NCBI GenBank assembly: GCA_002403335.1
Contig: DHHO01000002.1
Location: 1-64,000, forward strand
DNA: 64,000 bases
Direction of reading: 5' to 3'
Source: Caldiserica bacterium UBA4770
GTDB lineage: Bacteria > Caldisericota > Caldisericia > Caldisericales > Caldisericaceae
A program made the position numbers and the translations under genes. This document shows positions 17,241 to 25,730 of the stretch, in pieces (positions within the stretch are counted from its first letter, which is position 1; every line of letters begins with the position of its first letter). The notes under the pieces are model-generated. The model made no database searches and was not told the DNA's origin. It worked only from the letters and a program-made list of their open reading frames with translations.

Positions 17241-18071
17241 CTATTTTATACGAATAAACCCTACTTCTTCCGCAATTATCTGCCCCTCTTCACCTAATAC
17301 GAAGTCAATAAATTCTTTCACAGCACCAGTAGGCTCGCCGTTTGTGTACATATAGAGATATCTTGACAGAGGATATGTTTTGTTTAGGGCGTTCTCTTTA
17401 TTTGGTGTCACTCCTTCAAATGATATTGCCTTTACGCTTTCATCAACATATCCAAGCCCAATATAGCCAATTGCTCCCTCTGTGGTTGCAACTGTATTTT
17501 TCACGACCTGGTTGGAAGCCTGGGAAAGTGCCTTATCCGTAATCTTTGTATCCTTGCCAAGGGCTAACTCAATAAACGCTTCATATGTACCACTGGATGA
17601 ATCCCTGGATACTACAACAATGTAAAGATCAGGCCCTCCAACATCCTTCCAGTTAGTAATCTCGCCTGTATAGATCTTCTTTACCTGATCTTGTGTAAGG
17701 TTATTTACAGGATTTGAAGGATGAATTACAATGCTCAGTGCATCAAGTGCAATAGGTGTTTCATATGGATTTACACCATTTGCCTTTGCCTTATCAACTT
17801 CCTCTGCCTTTATCTCTCGTGAAGAATTCGCTATGTCAGTTGTTTTGTCAATCAGTGCAGCAATACCATTGCCTGACCCTGTTCCTTCGACAGAAATTGT
17901 CACATTTAGATGTGCGTCCATATACACTTCCGCTGCTCTCTGTGCGATAGGGAAAACTGTTGTAGAGCCATTCATCGTAATTTCAATATTCTCGGGCTGC
18001 TCTCTTGTACAACCAGTTAGGATAAAAACTGCGATGAGAGACACAGCCAAAATCATTAAAACTTTTTTCAT
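17241..18071 (-). CDS. pstS: Phosphate-binding lipoprotein PstS
   Basis: A 276-residue solute-binding protein that captures phosphate outside the membrane. The signal peptide ends in a lipobox LTGC (Cys near residue 21), so it is probably lipid-anchored. Phosphate-loop blocks are NGSTTVFPIAQRAAEVY near 33, VEGTGSGNGIAALIDKTTDI near 61 and VVSRDSSSGTYEAFIE near 150. AGGAGGTTAG precedes the ATG. It is first in pstSCAB and lies behind the Pho box at 18113-18151. Confidence 0.96.
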   Translation of the reverse strand: MKKVLMILAVSLIAVFILTGCTREQPENIEITMNGSTTVFPIAQRAAEVYMDAHLNVTISVEGTGSGNGIAALIDKTTDIANSSREIKAEEVDKAKANGVNPYETPIALDALSIVIHPSNPVNNLTQDQVKKIYTGEITNWKDVGGPDLYIVVVSRDSSSGTYEAFIELALGKDTKITDKALSQASNQVVKNTVATTEGAIGYIGLGYVDESVKAISFEGVTPNKENALNKTYPLSRYLYMYTNGEPTGAVKEFIDFVLGEEGQIIAEEVGFIRIK

Positions 18072-18097
18072 TTCTAACCTCCTTACCTTTCAACTTC

Positions 18098-18151
18098 ATT
18101 ATAAAGAGGAATTGTCAGAAATATTTTAAGGAATTTTTAAATTATTGTTAA
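18098..18151 (-). promoter_or_regulatory. Pho box and promoter of pstS
   Basis: On the minus strand four hexamers repeat with an exact 11-bp period: TTAACA (18151-18146), TTAAAA (18140-18135), TTAAAA (18129-18124) and CTGACA (18118-18113), followed 9 bp later by TATAAT (18103-18098). This matches the PhoP-box architecture known from Gram-positive bacteria (TTHACA-like direct repeats, 11-bp period) and the lack of a good -35 box fits an activated promoter. The repeats overlap the last codons and stop of phoR. Confidence 0.7.
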
Positions 18152-19505
18152 TTTTTCTTAACAGAGGAGGAAATTGCACAGTAACCTTTGTGAATGAGCC
18201 AACTCTACTTTCGACACAGATCTTTCCCTTATGGAGTGTTGTAATCCTCTTTGAGATAGCAAGGCCAAGCCCGCTTCCACCCCGTGCCCTGTCTCTCGAA
18301 TTTTCTTCCCTGAAGAATGGCTCAAAAAGTTGACTCAAATGCTTTTCCTCAATACCAATCCCTGTATCATAAACAATAAGCGTTGCAAACTCTTTTAGAA
18401 AGACACTTACCTCAATAAATCCTTTATCTGTATACCTTAATGCATTGTCCACAAGATTAGCAACAAGTTCTTCAATGAGGAATATATCTCCCTTTATGAA
18501 GACTCCATCCTTTATATTCCTCTTTAAGTCAAGTCCTTTTTCTTCGATTGCTTCTTCGTACCTTTTACATATGCGCCTTGAAACCTCGGATACATCTACT
18601 TCTTCTTCCAGGGGCTTTGTCCAGGCGTTGATCTCTGTTAGAATAAGGAGCTTAGATGCAAGGGTCTCCATTCTCGAAGTGCTTTCTTTTATCGATTTAA
18701 AGAACTTCTCTCCATTTTTCTTTATAAGATTTTCTTCCTCGAGTATCTCCACAGCTCCCTTCAAAACAGAAACAGGGGTCTTTAATTCGTGAGAAACGCT
18801 CGATATAAATTCTTTTTCTAAATTTTTAACCTTTTCGCTCTCTGTCACGTCATGAAGCATAAATATCACATATTGTTCATCTCTTGAAGTAAAAGGAAAC
18901 GAAAAACACTCAAAGGAATATTCATCAACATTAATCAATCTGTTTAAATTTTGAGGGGTAGTAAGTGCCTCCTTAACAAAGCTTATGAGAGCATCGTTTT
19001 TCAGTATTTCATAGTAAAATCTTGGGATTCCTTCAGAGATTGGCCTCATAAGGAGTTTCGAAGCATTGTTCGAAATAACAAGCCTTCCATCATTATCTAT
19101 AATAAAAATTGGTGTTTCAATTGCATTAAAAATTATACTAAACTCTCTTTCTCTTAACTTCCTTATCTCGCTGAGTTTTCCCACGAATTCTATTAAATCA
19201 TTTATTGCTTTTCCCAACTTGTTAAACTCGCTGGTGCCTATGATTGTATACCTTGCTGAAAAATCCTTTTCTAAAGTATCTCTTAAAATACTCTCAATTC
19301 TTTTCATTTCGGAAAGGATAAAATGTAGGGTTAAGATAAGGATGAGCGTTGAAAGTGAAAATACAATCCCGCCTCCCACATAAGCATTAGCTAAAAATAG
19401 CCCTGCAGAGACAAAGTATAAAATAAGAGAAATAATGATATTTAATCTAATTCTTCCGAAAATTTGTATCCGACCCCCCTTACCGTCTTTATATGCTTCT
19501 CGCAC
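18126..19505 (-). CDS. phoR: Phosphate-sensing histidine kinase PhoR
   Basis: A membrane histidine kinase of up to 459 residues. Two adjacent transmembrane segments lie near residues 20-64, then a HAMP-like linker, a PAS domain (IFNAIETPIFIIDNDGRLV), a HisKA domain with the phospho-accepting His in FISSVSHELKTPVSVLKG, and the ATPase domain with N-box ELVANLVDNALRYT, G1 VYDTGIGIEE and G2 RGGSGLGLAISKR. The first helix begins only about 20 codons after the listed GTG, which lies 64 bp inside phoB; no ATG exists between there and the helix, so the start is uncertain. It pairs with the upstream response regulator. Confidence 0.88.
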   Translation of the reverse strand: MREAYKDGKGGRIQIFGRIRLNIIISLILYFVSAGLFLANAYVGGGIVFSLSTLILILTLHFILSEMKRIESILRDTLEKDFSARYTIIGTSEFNKLGKAINDLIEFVGKLSEIRKLREREFSIIFNAIETPIFIIDNDGRLVISNNASKLLMRPISEGIPRFYYEILKNDALISFVKEALTTPQNLNRLINVDEYSFECFSFPFTSRDEQYVIFMLHDVTESEKVKNLEKEFISSVSHELKTPVSVLKGAVEILEEENLIKKNGEKFFKSIKESTSRMETLASKLLILTEINAWTKPLEEEVDVSEVSRRICKRYEEAIEEKGLDLKRNIKDGVFIKGDIFLIEELVANLVDNALRYTDKGFIEVSVFLKEFATLIVYDTGIGIEEKHLSQLFEPFFREENSRDRARGGSGLGLAISKRITTLHKGKICVESRVGSFTKVTVQFPPLLRKINNNLKIP

Positions 19506-20116
19506 TCCCCGAGTTTCTCTCTAATGTGCCTTATGTGCACGTCCACCGCTCTATCGAGAGGAGAAGTTATGTCTCCCCAGGCAATTTCAAGCAGTTCGTC
19601 TCTTCCAAATACTTTTTCAGGACTCTCCAAAAGAGCCCTTAGGAGTTTGAACTCTGTAATTGTCAGTTTTACGTTCTTTCCGCTACAGGATACCTCGTAT
19701 TTTTCAAAATCTATTTTTATGTTTCCCTTTTCAATTACTGCTTTTACATCCCTCTCCCTTGTGAACGCCTTTACTTTTGCCGCAAGCACTTTTGGGCTGA
19801 ATGGTTTTGTTATGTAGTCGTCTGCCCCGCTTTCTATGCCCTGAATAACTTCCCCTTCGCTCCCCTTTGCAGTCAAAAGCAAGACAGGAATATTCCTTGT
19901 CCTTTCATTAGCTTTTAAAAACTTTAGAATTGAAATTCCATCAATACGAGGAAGCATGATATCAAGAACAATACAATCAAATCTATAAGTATTCAAAGCG
20001 TTCAGGAAGGTATCACCTGAGTAGTATTTCCTTACTATAAATCCTTCCTTTTCGATATAAAAGGCAGCCAGGTCAACAATATCTCTGTCATCATCAATAA
20101 TGGCAATGTTCTTCAT
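19442..20116 (-). CDS. phoB: Phosphate response regulator PhoB/PhoP (OmpR family)
   Basis: A 224-residue response regulator. The receiver domain has the acidic pair IAIIDDDRDIV, the phospho-acceptor Asp in DCIVLDIMLPRIDG and Lys in ADDYITKPFSPKV. The C-terminal winged helix (about residues 125-222) has VKLTITEFKLLRALLESP and RAVDVHIRHIREKLG, as in OmpR/PhoB proteins. I chose the ATG at 20116 (MKNIAIIDDD) because GAGG lies upstream; an earlier in-frame ATG would add 12 residues before the fold. It presumably binds the Pho box before pstS. Confidence 0.92.
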   Translation of the reverse strand: MKNIAIIDDDRDIVDLAAFYIEKEGFIVRKYYSGDTFLNALNTYRFDCIVLDIMLPRIDGISILKFLKANERTRNIPVLLLTAKGSEGEVIQGIESGADDYITKPFSPKVLAAKVKAFTRERDVKAVIEKGNIKIDFEKYEVSCSGKNVKLTITEFKLLRALLESPEKVFGRDELLEIAWGDITSPLDRAVDVHIRHIREKLGECEKHIKTVRGVGYKFSEELD

Positions 20117-20131
20117 AACGAACCTCATTTT

Positions 20132-20160
20132 ATTATAGGATGTTAATTTCAAATTTGCAA
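20132..20160 (-). promoter_or_regulatory. Promoter of phoBR
   Basis: On the minus strand TTGCAA (20160-20155), 17-bp spacer and TATAAT (20137-20132), giving a very short leader before the phoB ATG at 20116. Confidence 0.6.
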
Positions 20161-20269
20161 TGAAATTCTATGTTTTTTCTCTTAAGGTAAGTTGCAGAGC
20201 ATACTAAAATACAACTGAGTTTTTTTGAGAGAGAGTTATAGTAGGTTGAGAAGTAACAGAGAAGTTTTT

Positions 20270-22216
20270 TTATCCTGCTCCTCCGCCAGAACCACCTCCA
20301 CCACCACCGCCTCCTCCTCCACCACCGGAGAATCCCCCGCCTCCTCCGCTTGAAGAGGCGGCACTTGATATGGCATTAAAGGAGGATACCATTGTGTTTA
20401 CAATATTTCCAAATGCAACAGCCGCGTTTATATTCGGTAGGCTTGAACTTAAAGCAGTATATGCAAAGAAATGACTGCTTTTGAGTTCCTCCTCAGGGAT
20501 TGCTGGAAGTATTATCTGCATCTCCTTGATTACCTGTTCACTGATACCAAATGTTACCGCATAAACAAGGTACTGCTCCCATATTGCAATTGATGTAGGT
20601 ATTGCTGATTTAAAGTTGGAGAAGTGAAGCAGAAATCTCTTCAGCCCATTCCATAGTGCGTATGCCTCAGCCCCTTCCCTGGACCTTCTTCCAAGAGGGA
20701 TAAGTAATATAAAGAAAAGGAATGGTAGGATGAAGTATACAGGAATAATAAAAAAGAGATTTGTTGCGGCACCCAAAAAAAAGCCAATAAAAGGGAGGGC
20801 AAACGTAATAATTGTAAATAGAATTTTAAGTCCCTGTCCACTTTTTTCAAAATAATTCTTCTTCTCTGCCTCTTCTTTGGCTGCCTCTGTAAATGCTTCA
20901 TATATTGCCCTGAACTCCTTTGGGTTTTTCTTGATAAATGTGCTTATGTCATCAGTTGAAACTGTTATTTCTTCTTTGCCTGCAATCCCTGGTAAGACCC
21001 CATCCTTTTCTGAAAGCGGTTTCATAAAACTTTCTCTTTTCTTTGGTACCCTAAATAGACCTGAAAGGCTTTCATAGGTAAGGGAAGTAAATAGAAAGTC
21101 ATAAACAATCGTTTCTTGGGGAAGGAGTGTTTGAGGGTCCTTATCAAGCTTTGTGAGGTATGTAACAGGGACTTCTCTTTTAAATACAAGACCCTTTTCT
21201 TCTTTCCTGGTTTCAATCGCAACAAAACCTTTTCTTATAAGGTCCATCATCGTTGCAGTAAAGTCATTAGGAGTAATCTTTTTAAATCTTAAAAGGTATC
21301 CTACTATTGCAGGGGAAAGGTCCTCAGGAATGTCTCTCGTATAGATAATATCTCTTGTTGGCTTGTATTCTCTTCCATACTTTGTAAATATATAAAGCCA
21401 GAAAGCGAACAGGAGAATCGGTATAAGGATAAGAATGAAAAGATTAATTCTTGCTCTTTGCCTTACATTATCTGCCTCTTCTGCAAGATGGAGTTCTTCA
21501 TTCATAATCTCATCGAGTTTTTTCTCAGGTAAGGGAACAACATCGAGAATTTCAGAGGGGAAAAGAATACGTGCTTCGACAAATGTGTTAGGTTCAAGGT
21601 TTTCAATCCTGTAGTATGCGCCCTGTCCATCAATTCTTGAAACTGTTCCATTCAAAGGCCCGTGCCCGAAGACTTTTATTGAATCTTCCAAAACCTTCTC
21701 GGGGAGGTAAACAAAACCCTCCAGCAGCTCTGTCTTTTTATCCCAGCCGCTACCTACAAGCTTCCAGTAAAAATCTGAAGTGTCTATATATGTTGGAATA
21801 CCTCCCAGAACAGTATAGCTTATCGTAAACGTCTTTTCTGTATCTGCTACGTTATAGAAAAATTTTGAATAGTACTGAGACCCTCTGTCCTCGAATGTAA
21901 ATGTACCGGGTGTTTCTGTTTCTGCTTGGATAAAAGTATAAGGTCCGCTTTCATCTGCTATTGAAAAATTTGTGATTTCTTTAAATCCAACTTTCTCTAT
22001 TGTGTAGGTAGCCCAATGGAATTCACCCGAAAATCTGAAAGTCCTTTCTTCAGTAATGTCAAAGCTTCCATCTTTATTTATATAGATATTAACCCTTACC
22101 TTGGGGAAGTAGTAATCCTTTGCATATGTATTTTGTGGAAAGAAAGTTAGAATTAAACATACCGCTAAAATGGATAAAACTAAAAGCTTCTTAAACTTTG
22201 CATGAGGGTATTTCAT
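20270..22216 (-). CDS. DUF2207 membrane protein with glycine-rich tail
   Basis: A 648-residue predicted membrane protein. A signal peptide (KKLLVLSILAVCLILTFFPQ, ending near TYA) is followed by an extracellular DUF2207 domain (INIYINKDGSFDITEERTF-type opening), a transmembrane segment near residue 255 (INLFILILIPILLFAFWLYI), a cytoplasmic middle part (FKKITPNDFTATMMDLIRKG, a winged-helix-like block), two more helices near 465-510 and a C-terminal Ser/Gly tail with long Gly runs. The ATG at 22216 is supported by AAAAGGAG upstream and by the signal peptide; a longer reading frame starts 38 codons earlier but has no such site. DUF2207 proteins have no settled function. Confidence 0.85.
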   Translation of the reverse strand: MKYPHAKFKKLLVLSILAVCLILTFFPQNTYAKDYYFPKVRVNIYINKDGSFDITEERTFRFSGEFHWATYTIEKVGFKEITNFSIADESGPYTFIQAETETPGTFTFEDRGSQYYSKFFYNVADTEKTFTISYTVLGGIPTYIDTSDFYWKLVGSGWDKKTELLEGFVYLPEKVLEDSIKVFGHGPLNGTVSRIDGQGAYYRIENLEPNTFVEARILFPSEILDVVPLPEKKLDEIMNEELHLAEEADNVRQRARINLFILILIPILLFAFWLYIFTKYGREYKPTRDIIYTRDIPEDLSPAIVGYLLRFKKITPNDFTATMMDLIRKGFVAIETRKEEKGLVFKREVPVTYLTKLDKDPQTLLPQETIVYDFLFTSLTYESLSGLFRVPKKRESFMKPLSEKDGVLPGIAGKEEITVSTDDISTFIKKNPKEFRAIYEAFTEAAKEEAEKKNYFEKSGQGLKILFTIITFALPFIGFFLGAATNLFFIIPVYFILPFLFFILLIPLGRRSREGAEAYALWNGLKRFLLHFSNFKSAIPTSIAIWEQYLVYAVTFGISEQVIKEMQIILPAIPEEELKSSHFFAYTALSSSLPNINAAVAFGNIVNTMVSSFNAISSAASSSGGGGGFSGGGGGGGGGGGGSGGGAG

Positions 22217-22374
22217 TTTTTTCTCCTTTTCATATTTTAATAATTTATTGAAGATTTTATAACAGAACCCCCAAATTCTATTAATACGGGGAGGGAAGGA
22301 TACATACCTTGAGTTAATGTGAGATCTCACATTTACTATTTTAGTCTTAATTTAAAGAATTTTCCTACAATGTC

Positions 22375-22403
22375 TTTCACAAAAGTTTGCTTTTGTGTAT
22401 AAT
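22375..22403 (+). promoter_or_regulatory. Promoter with a palindromic operator filling its spacer
   Basis: TTTCAC (22375-22380), a 17-bp spacer and TATAAT (22398-22403). An inverted repeat CACAAAAG-TTTG-CTTTTGTG (22378-22397) covers the last half of the -35 box and the whole spacer. This is the standard position for a dimeric repressor or a MerR-type activator, and suggests metal- or cofactor-dependent control of the importer downstream. Confidence 0.65.
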
Positions 22404-22409
22404 ATTTCA

Positions 22410-22490
22410 TCCGAGTTTTACCACCTGTGGCAAGTGCTATGGTGGTGGAACCGATAGGGTATGGCGGGAAACTGCTGTGCCTGCCAATTT
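22410..22490 (+). promoter_or_regulatory. Structured 5' leader of the ABC importer, class unknown
   Basis: Between the promoter and the ribosome binding site two hairpins can be drawn: a stem pairing TACCACC with GGTGGTG around a 14-17 base loop, and GGCGGG/CCTGCC enclosing AAACTGCTGTG. The B12-box bases GCCACTG of cobalamin riboswitches are absent, so I do not assign a class. The leader is about 95 bases and ends at AAAGGAGGT. Confidence 0.45.
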
Positions 22491-22505
22491 GCAAAGGAGG
22501 TCAGA

Positions 22506-23939
22506 ATGAAGAAAAAACTTTTAATAGCAACGATTCTTGTTGCTATGGTGCTTTCTCAGGTTTATTTTTTACCTGAGGCGAAGAGTGTATCTTACAAACC
22601 TGTGGTAGAATTAGAGCTTATTCCCAACTTTCCTAATATGAATGTTGATGGCATCAATATGCCTATTGATCCCGGGCGTGGTACCTCTCCTGTAATCATA
22701 AAGGAATGGGGAAGAACTGTTGTTCCTATAAGAAGTATTATTGAGGCAGCTGGTGGAACAGTTGGATGGGATGATATATCTCGAAAGGTGTCTATTGAAT
22801 TAAACGATTCAAAAGTAGAACTTGTGATTGGAAATCCTATGGCAGTTGTAAATGGACGTGAGGTGTGGATTGATGAAAATCATTCTGTAAAGCCTGTGAT
22901 ACTGAACTCAAGGACAATGATTCCTTTGAGATTTGTTGCGGAGAGCCTCGGTGGCATAGTCGATTACAATGAAACAACAAAGGAGATACACATTGTACTT
23001 GATAAACAGCTTGTAAAAACAGAGGATATGCTTGGAAATAGCGTTACCCTACCAAAGAAGGTTTACAGGTTAGTTTCACTTGATTCAATGATTGCGCAAT
23101 TTGTATTTGCAATTGAAGCTCAGGACCTTTTTGTATCAGCAAGACTTGGACCTGCCATAAAGGGGCCAGCTCTCGTTAAAATCTATCCCAGGGCTTCTCA
23201 GATAAAGGATCCAGGCTCGGCTGATAGTGCGAATGTAGAATATCTGCTTTCTGTAAGACCCGATCTTGTTGTCTCAAGTGATGGTAAAATGATTGAAAAG
23301 ATTAAAGAAGTGGGAATTCCTGTTTATCTTTTTGATAAGGAAAGTCCAGAAAACATCATGAAGTGTATTTCCATTTTAGGAGCGCTTCTTGGAAAGAGTG
23401 AAAAGGCTGAAGAAGTAAATTCATATTTAAGGAGTAAGCTCTCTTATATAGAAGAGAAAACATCGAGTATAGCTTCTGAAAACAGGCCAAAGGTTTATAT
23501 TGCAGGCTCGGAGTTTTTCCGTACATTTGGAAAGGGTTTCTTCCAGACATTTATGGTTGAAAATGCAGGTGGCGTTAGCGTTTCTGCTGGTACAAGTGGA
23601 GGAAAAGTCGATGTATCTCTGGAGCAATTACTTTTATGGAATCCTGATGTTATCATTCTTACACCATATACCCCCGAATCTGTAGAAGATATACTTTCAA
23701 ACCCTTCTCTTGCTACATTAAAAGCCGTAAAGGATAAGAAGGTTTATAAGATGCCAACATATATTGTCTCGTGGGATACTCCTGTGCCTGAATCCTTCCT
23801 GGGCACAATGTGGATTGCAAACAAGATTTATCCTCAGGAAGTAGCATTTGATATGGAAAAAGAAATAAAAGAATTTTATCTTGAGGTTTATAGTTTTAAG
23901 ATCCCACAGGAGGATTTGAAGAAACTGCTTGATTCATGA
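22506..23939 (+). CDS. Solute-binding protein (B12/iron-siderophore type) with N-terminal copper-amine-oxidase-like domain
   Basis: A 477-residue exported protein. A signal peptide (KKLLIATILVAMVLSQVYF) leads into a stalk domain of the copper-amine-oxidase N-terminal family, with the twin blocks TVVPIRSIIEAAGGTVGWD near residue 77 and MIPLRFVAESLGGIVDYN near 138. After that comes a class III periplasmic-binding-protein fold (about residues 175-470) with YRLVSLDSMIAQFVFAIE, SVRPDLVVSSDGKMIEKIKE and WNPDVIILTPYTPE, as in BtuF or FepB proteins. The start at 22506 is set by AAAGGAGGTC; an in-frame upstream ATG lies inside the leader hairpin. The ligand may be cobalamin, heme or a metal chelate. 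It forms an operon with the ATPase and permease. Confidence 0.85.
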   Translation: MKKKLLIATILVAMVLSQVYFLPEAKSVSYKPVVELELIPNFPNMNVDGINMPIDPGRGTSPVIIKEWGRTVVPIRSIIEAAGGTVGWDDISRKVSIELNDSKVELVIGNPMAVVNGREVWIDENHSVKPVILNSRTMIPLRFVAESLGGIVDYNETTKEIHIVLDKQLVKTEDMLGNSVTLPKKVYRLVSLDSMIAQFVFAIEAQDLFVSARLGPAIKGPALVKIYPRASQIKDPGSADSANVEYLLSVRPDLVVSSDGKMIEKIKEVGIPVYLFDKESPENIMKCISILGALLGKSEKAEEVNSYLRSKLSYIEEKTSSIASENRPKVYIAGSEFFRTFGKGFFQTFMVENAGGVSVSAGTSGGKVDVSLEQLLLWNPDVIILTPYTPESVEDILSNPSLATLKAVKDKKVYKMPTYIVSWDTPVPESFLGTMWIANKIYPQEVAFDMEKEIKEFYLEVYSFKIPQEDLKKLLDS

Positions 23940-23940
23940 T

Positions 23941-24726
23941 ATGAAAGAATCAATTTCGCTTATTGTAGAAGGGCTTGAGTCGGGTTATAATGGAACTACC
24001 GTTATTAGTGGTGTGAAACTTTCTGTATATAGAGGGGAGATTGTGTCTATCCTTGGTCCTAACGGAGCAGGGAAAACAACATTATTAAGGTGTATCGAGG
24101 GGACACTCTCCCCTTTTTCAGGTAACATATACATTGAAGGAAAAGAGCTCCATAATATAAGTGATAGAGAGAGGGGAAAGATCATTGCATCTGTCCCTCA
24201 GATACATAGACCTATATTTCCATTTACAACGCTTGAAGTGGTAATAATGGGAAGGAATCCATATTTAACGGGGTATGGGACGCCCTCAAAGAGAGATTAC
24301 GAGATTGCAGAGAAAGCGCTCCAGGAAGTAGGCATTTATGAACTTAAGGAGCGGTATTATACTGAGTTAAGCGGAGGAGAGCTCCAGCTTACTCTGATTG
24401 CAAGAGCACTTGCACAAGAACCAAAGGTGATTCTTTTTGATGAACCCACGGCGCATCTTGATTTCAAAAATCAGCTAAAGGTGCTCTCCATTGTGAGAAG
24501 AATTGCTTTAGAAAAAGACATTTCAATTTTAATGGTTATGCATGATCCAAATCTTGCCATGCTATACTCCGATAGAGTATTCCTTATGGAAAAGGGTAAG
24601 ATTATAGATAGTGGAAGACCTTCTGAGGTTATTACACCTCAGAGTATGAAAAGGCTTTATGATTTTGATGTAGAAATTGTAAACTCAAACGGAAGGTGTT
24701 TTCTTCTCCCTCCACAGAATTTATGA
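23941..24726 (+). CDS. ABC transporter ATP-binding protein (FecE/BtuD type)
   Basis: A 261-residue ABC ATPase. Walker A is GPNGAGKTT near residue 37, the Q-loop lies in IIASVPQIHRPIFPFTTLEV, the signature is ELSGGELQL near 139, Walker B VILFDEPTAHLD near 159 and the H-loop ILMVMHDPNLAM near 191. The TTLEVVIMGRNPYL block is typical of siderophore, heme and B12 importers. The start is ambiguous: the ATG at 23941 follows the binding-protein stop by one base, and an in-frame TTG lies 12 bases earlier. It overlaps the permease start by ATGA. Confidence 0.92.
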   Translation: MKESISLIVEGLESGYNGTTVISGVKLSVYRGEIVSILGPNGAGKTTLLRCIEGTLSPFSGNIYIEGKELHNISDRERGKIIASVPQIHRPIFPFTTLEVVIMGRNPYLTGYGTPSKRDYEIAEKALQEVGIYELKERYYTELSGGELQLTLIARALAQEPKVILFDEPTAHLDFKNQLKVLSIVRRIALEKDISILMVMHDPNLAMLYSDRVFLMEKGKIIDSGRPSEVITPQSMKRLYDFDVEIVNSNGRCFLLPPQNL

Positions 24727-25730
24727 AGAAAAGCTACTTAATAATTGTATTTCTCATTGTTGTTTATATTTTGGTTTTCTTTTTTTCATTTACTATAGGG
24801 CAATACCCCATATCCTTTTCTGATTCTATAAAAGTGCTTTTCTCGAGAATCTTTCCCATTGAGAGGGTATGGGACGAAACATTTGATGTTGTTATATTTC
24901 AGGCAAGACTTCCCCGTATAATTTCAGCTATGCTTGTAGGTGGAGCTTTATCTATCGGGGGTGCATCATTTCAGGGAATATTTTATAATCCTCTTGTTGA
25001 GCCATATATCCTTGGCGTTTCCTCAGGTGCGGGTTTTGGTGCAGCCATTGCAATACTGCTTGGGGGAAATTTCATTACCGTGCAGGTTACATCGTTTTTG
25101 ATGGGCCTTCTTTCAATGATTTTAACACTCTGGATTGGCAGTTCCAGAAGAAATAAAAGCACTATCACTCTTGTTCTTTCAGGATTCATAGTAGGGAGCC
25201 TTTTTTCTTCTTTCATCTCTTTTATAAAGTTTGTTGCAGACCCTTATACAAAACTTCCCTCTATTGTATTCTGGCTCATGGGGTCATTTGCTTCAGTATC
25301 ATATAGAGCACTCGCAATTTCTGCACCGATTATTATTGTGGGGTCTCTGGTTCTTATCCTTCTTCGTTGGAAACTTAATATACTTGCAATGGGGGATAAT
25401 GAAGCAAAAACTCTCGGGGAAAATCCAGTAAGGCTAAGGCTTTCAGTGATTTTTCTAACAACCCTCATTACCGCATCAAGTGTTTCTATCTCGGGTATTA
25501 TTGGATGGGTTGGCCTTGTTGTCCCTCATATTGCGAGGATGCTTTTCGGCTCCGACCACAGAAAGCTTATTCCTGCCTCTTTATTTTTAGGAAGTGGATA
25601 CCTTCTTATTATTGATAACCTTTCGAGGACAATCACAACTTCAGAGCTTCCGATTGGTATCCTTACTGCACTTATCGGGGCACCAATCTTTGCATTTCTC
25701 CTTAGAAAAGAAAGGTCAGGATGGGCTTAG
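24723..25730 (+). CDS. FecCD-family ABC transporter permease
   Basis: A 335-residue permease of the iron-siderophore/B12 importer family with about ten hydrophobic helices. Characteristic blocks are ARLPRIISAMLVGGALSIGG near residue 64, YILGVSSGAGFGAAIAIL near 97, the ATPase-coupling region LAMGDNEAKTLGENPVRLR near 221 and IIGWVGLVVPHIARMLFGSDH near 257. The ATG overlaps the ATPase stop (ATGA), so it is coupled. One permease gene is present, so it likely works as a homodimer as in BtuC. Confidence 0.93.
   Translation: MKKSYLIIVFLIVVYILVFFFSFTIGQYPISFSDSIKVLFSRIFPIERVWDETFDVVIFQARLPRIISAMLVGGALSIGGASFQGIFYNPLVEPYILGVSSGAGFGAAIAILLGGNFITVQVTSFLMGLLSMILTLWIGSSRRNKSTITLVLSGFIVGSLFSSFISFIKFVADPYTKLPSIVFWLMGSFASVSYRALAISAPIIIVGSLVLILLRWKLNILAMGDNEAKTLGENPVRLRLSVIFLTTLITASSVSISGIIGWVGLVVPHIARMLFGSDHRKLIPASLFLGSGYLLIIDNLSRTITTSELPIGILTALIGAPIFAFLLRKERSGWA

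Noticed and set aside
22400..22500. Cobalamin riboswitch before the BtuF-like gene
   Set aside because: The conserved GCCACTG B12-box and the usual core length are missing; kept only as a structured leader of unknown class.
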